From: Bacteroidales bacterium | GTDB taxonomy: Bacteria > Bacteroidota > Bacteroidia > Bacteroidales > UBA12077 | Assembly: GCA_030156305.1 (NCBI GenBank) | Contig: JASGMZ010000045.1 | Span: 1 to 14,978, forward strand | Length of the DNA stretch: 14,978 bases | Direction: 5' to 3' | Shown here: positions 14,007 through 14,978 of the stretch, in pieces | Position numbering within the stretch: the stretch's first letter is position 1 | Layout of the letters: every line of letters begins with the position of its first letter | Translations under genes and position numbers: made by a program | The notes under the pieces: generated by a model | Seen by the model: the letters and a program-made list of their open reading frames with translations, nothing else | Told to the model about the DNA's origin: nothing | Databases searched by the model: none

Positions 14007-14978
14007 TCCGTTTTTATATGGGCTGTTAATTTTTCTAACAATATTTTTTTCGACCCTAAAAACAGCTTTTAGTGCACTAAACCAATTACAATTAGAGCTT
14101 GATAAAGGAAAAGATAACTATCATTCCAAAATATTAACTTTTATTAGTAAAAATTTCTGGGACTTCTCGCTTACAATTGTAATTTGTTATAGCATTATCT
14201 TTATTATTTTTATCTATTTTATTAATTACGAACTATCAGCTTTTTTGCAGCAATACAGCCTGCATTACACCTTAAGTTTTTGGATTAGAGTTTTACTTTT
14301 AAGTCTTGTTATTATCCCTGTTATTGAAATTCTACCTCAAACTTTCGGAAAAATTTTTGCCAACAAAATCATCAATGCATTAGCTTTAATCATCTTTCTA
14401 ATTTATATTTTTTCGTATCCTATAACCAAGCTACTGACAGCCATATCAACTTTATCGATTAAAATAATATTTAATGATAAGTTAAAAAAAACAAAAAAGA
14501 AAAAGTTTGGAAAAGAAGACCTCAATAAACTTGTTGGTGATAACGAAAACACTAAAACCAGCCAAGAGCAAACAACATCAGACATTAAATTATTTAAAAA
14601 TGCTCTCGAATTTTCCGATATAAAACTTCGAGAATGTATGATTCCAAGAACAGAAATTGTAGCCATTGAAATTGATGACACGTTAGATGAACTAAAAGAA
14701 AAATTTATAAATACAGGCTTATCGAAAATACTCATATACCGTGATTCCATTGATAATATTATAGGCTACATAAAAAGTAAAGATTTATTTACCTGGGATA
14801 ATAATTTTAAAAAATATATTAAAAACTTACCATTATTTCCCGAATCAATGCAGGCCAATAAACTTTTACGCCATTTTATAAGAACAGGACAACAATTAGC
14901 CATTGTTGTAGATGAATTTGGAGGAACTTCCGGTATTATTACTATTGAAGATATTTTAGAAGAAATTTTTGGTGAAAT
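13999..14978 (+). CDS. CNNM/CorC-type membrane protein with CBS domains (3' end missing)
   Basis: The first 326 codons of a protein often annotated as a hemolysin-like or CorC/HlyC-family protein; some relatives transport or sense magnesium or cobalt. Four hydrophobic segments lie at about 5-27, 53-78, 94-116 and 125-150 (the CNNM-type transmembrane domain), with EILPQTFGK matching the family's 'E-LPK' signature. A lysine-rich linker (KKTKKKKFG) precedes a CBS pair starting near 205, with CMIPRTEIVAI (M214), GYIKSKDLF and the very typical VVDEFGGTSGIITIEDILEEIFGE just at the window edge. The C-terminal CorC/HlyC domain would follow outside. In the first helix FSTLKTAFSAL replaces the more usual 'FSGSEIAFSxL', putting K where an acidic residue is common. 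The start overlaps the small membrane protein gene by 8 bases. A GldE-type gliding role is a possible alternative within this superfamily. Confidence 0.85.
   Translation, partial: MDDPFLYGLLIFLTIFFSTLKTAFSALNQLQLELDKGKDNYHSKILTFISKNFWDFSLTIVICYSIIFIIFIYFINYELSAFLQQYSLHYTLSFWIRVLLLSLVIIPVIEILPQTFGKIFANKIINALALIIFLIYIFSYPITKLLTAISTLSIKIIFNDKLKKTKKKKFGKEDLNKLVGDNENTKTSQEQTTSDIKLFKNALEFSDIKLRECMIPRTEIVAIEIDDTLDELKEKFINTGLSKILIYRDSIDNIIGYIKSKDLFTWDNNFKKYIKNLPLFPESMQANKLLRHFIRTGQQLAIVVDEFGGTSGIITIEDILEEIFGE

Noticed and set aside
14403..14750. Minus-strand reading frame of about 115 codons
   Set aside because: It lies antisense to the CNNM/CBS gene, whose forward translation has clear domain motifs. 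AT-rich serine- and phenylalanine-heavy composition marks it as a shadow.

Overview
This AT-rich window looks like a chromosomal segment of a Bacteroidota bacterium, probably Bacteroidales or Marinilabiliales. The grounds are the gene families, the near absence of Shine-Dalgarno sites, promoter-like elements of the form TTTG...TAnnTTTG, and two gene neighbourhoods I recognise from that phylum. No insertion sequence, CRISPR array, tRNA, rRNA or phage gene was seen. Most of the window is ordinary core-genome content.

Layout. Bases 1-322 hold no gene. They carry one or two promoter-like elements pointing left, out of the window, and a weak one pointing right. Bases 323-3890 form a compact rightward operon: a dolichol-phosphate-mannose-synthase-type glycosyltransferase, dihydroorotase (pyrC), a small lipoprotein resembling the type IX secretion protein GldN/PorN, and a D-2-hydroxyacid (phosphoglycerate-type) dehydrogenase. 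This operon converges with a leftward aspartate kinase with a single base between the two stop codons. A 207-base divergent region then separates the kinase from class I fructose-1,6-bisphosphatase (fbp). A clear intrinsic terminator follows fbp, only a few bases before the start of mfd, the transcription-repair coupling factor.

Bases 9842-14978 are a second tight rightward operon: coaX (type III pantothenate kinase), a beta-barrel outer-membrane protein, a secreted TPR protein, an LptC-like lipoprotein, a 67-residue two-helix membrane protein, and a CNNM/CorC-type membrane protein cut by the right edge. Apart from coaX, all the products are envelope proteins, so this is probably an envelope-biogenesis cluster.

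The most striking sequence feature is a perfect 23-bp inverted repeat with a 4-base loop inside the start of lptC (13259-13308). It begins at the base after the preferred ATG and encodes almost the whole signal-peptide core. Its centre resembles REP-type palindromes, so it may be a palindromic element used as coding sequence, a translational control hairpin, or both. The second point of interest is the GldN-like lipoprotein, which sits away from any visible gliding or type IX secretion genes.
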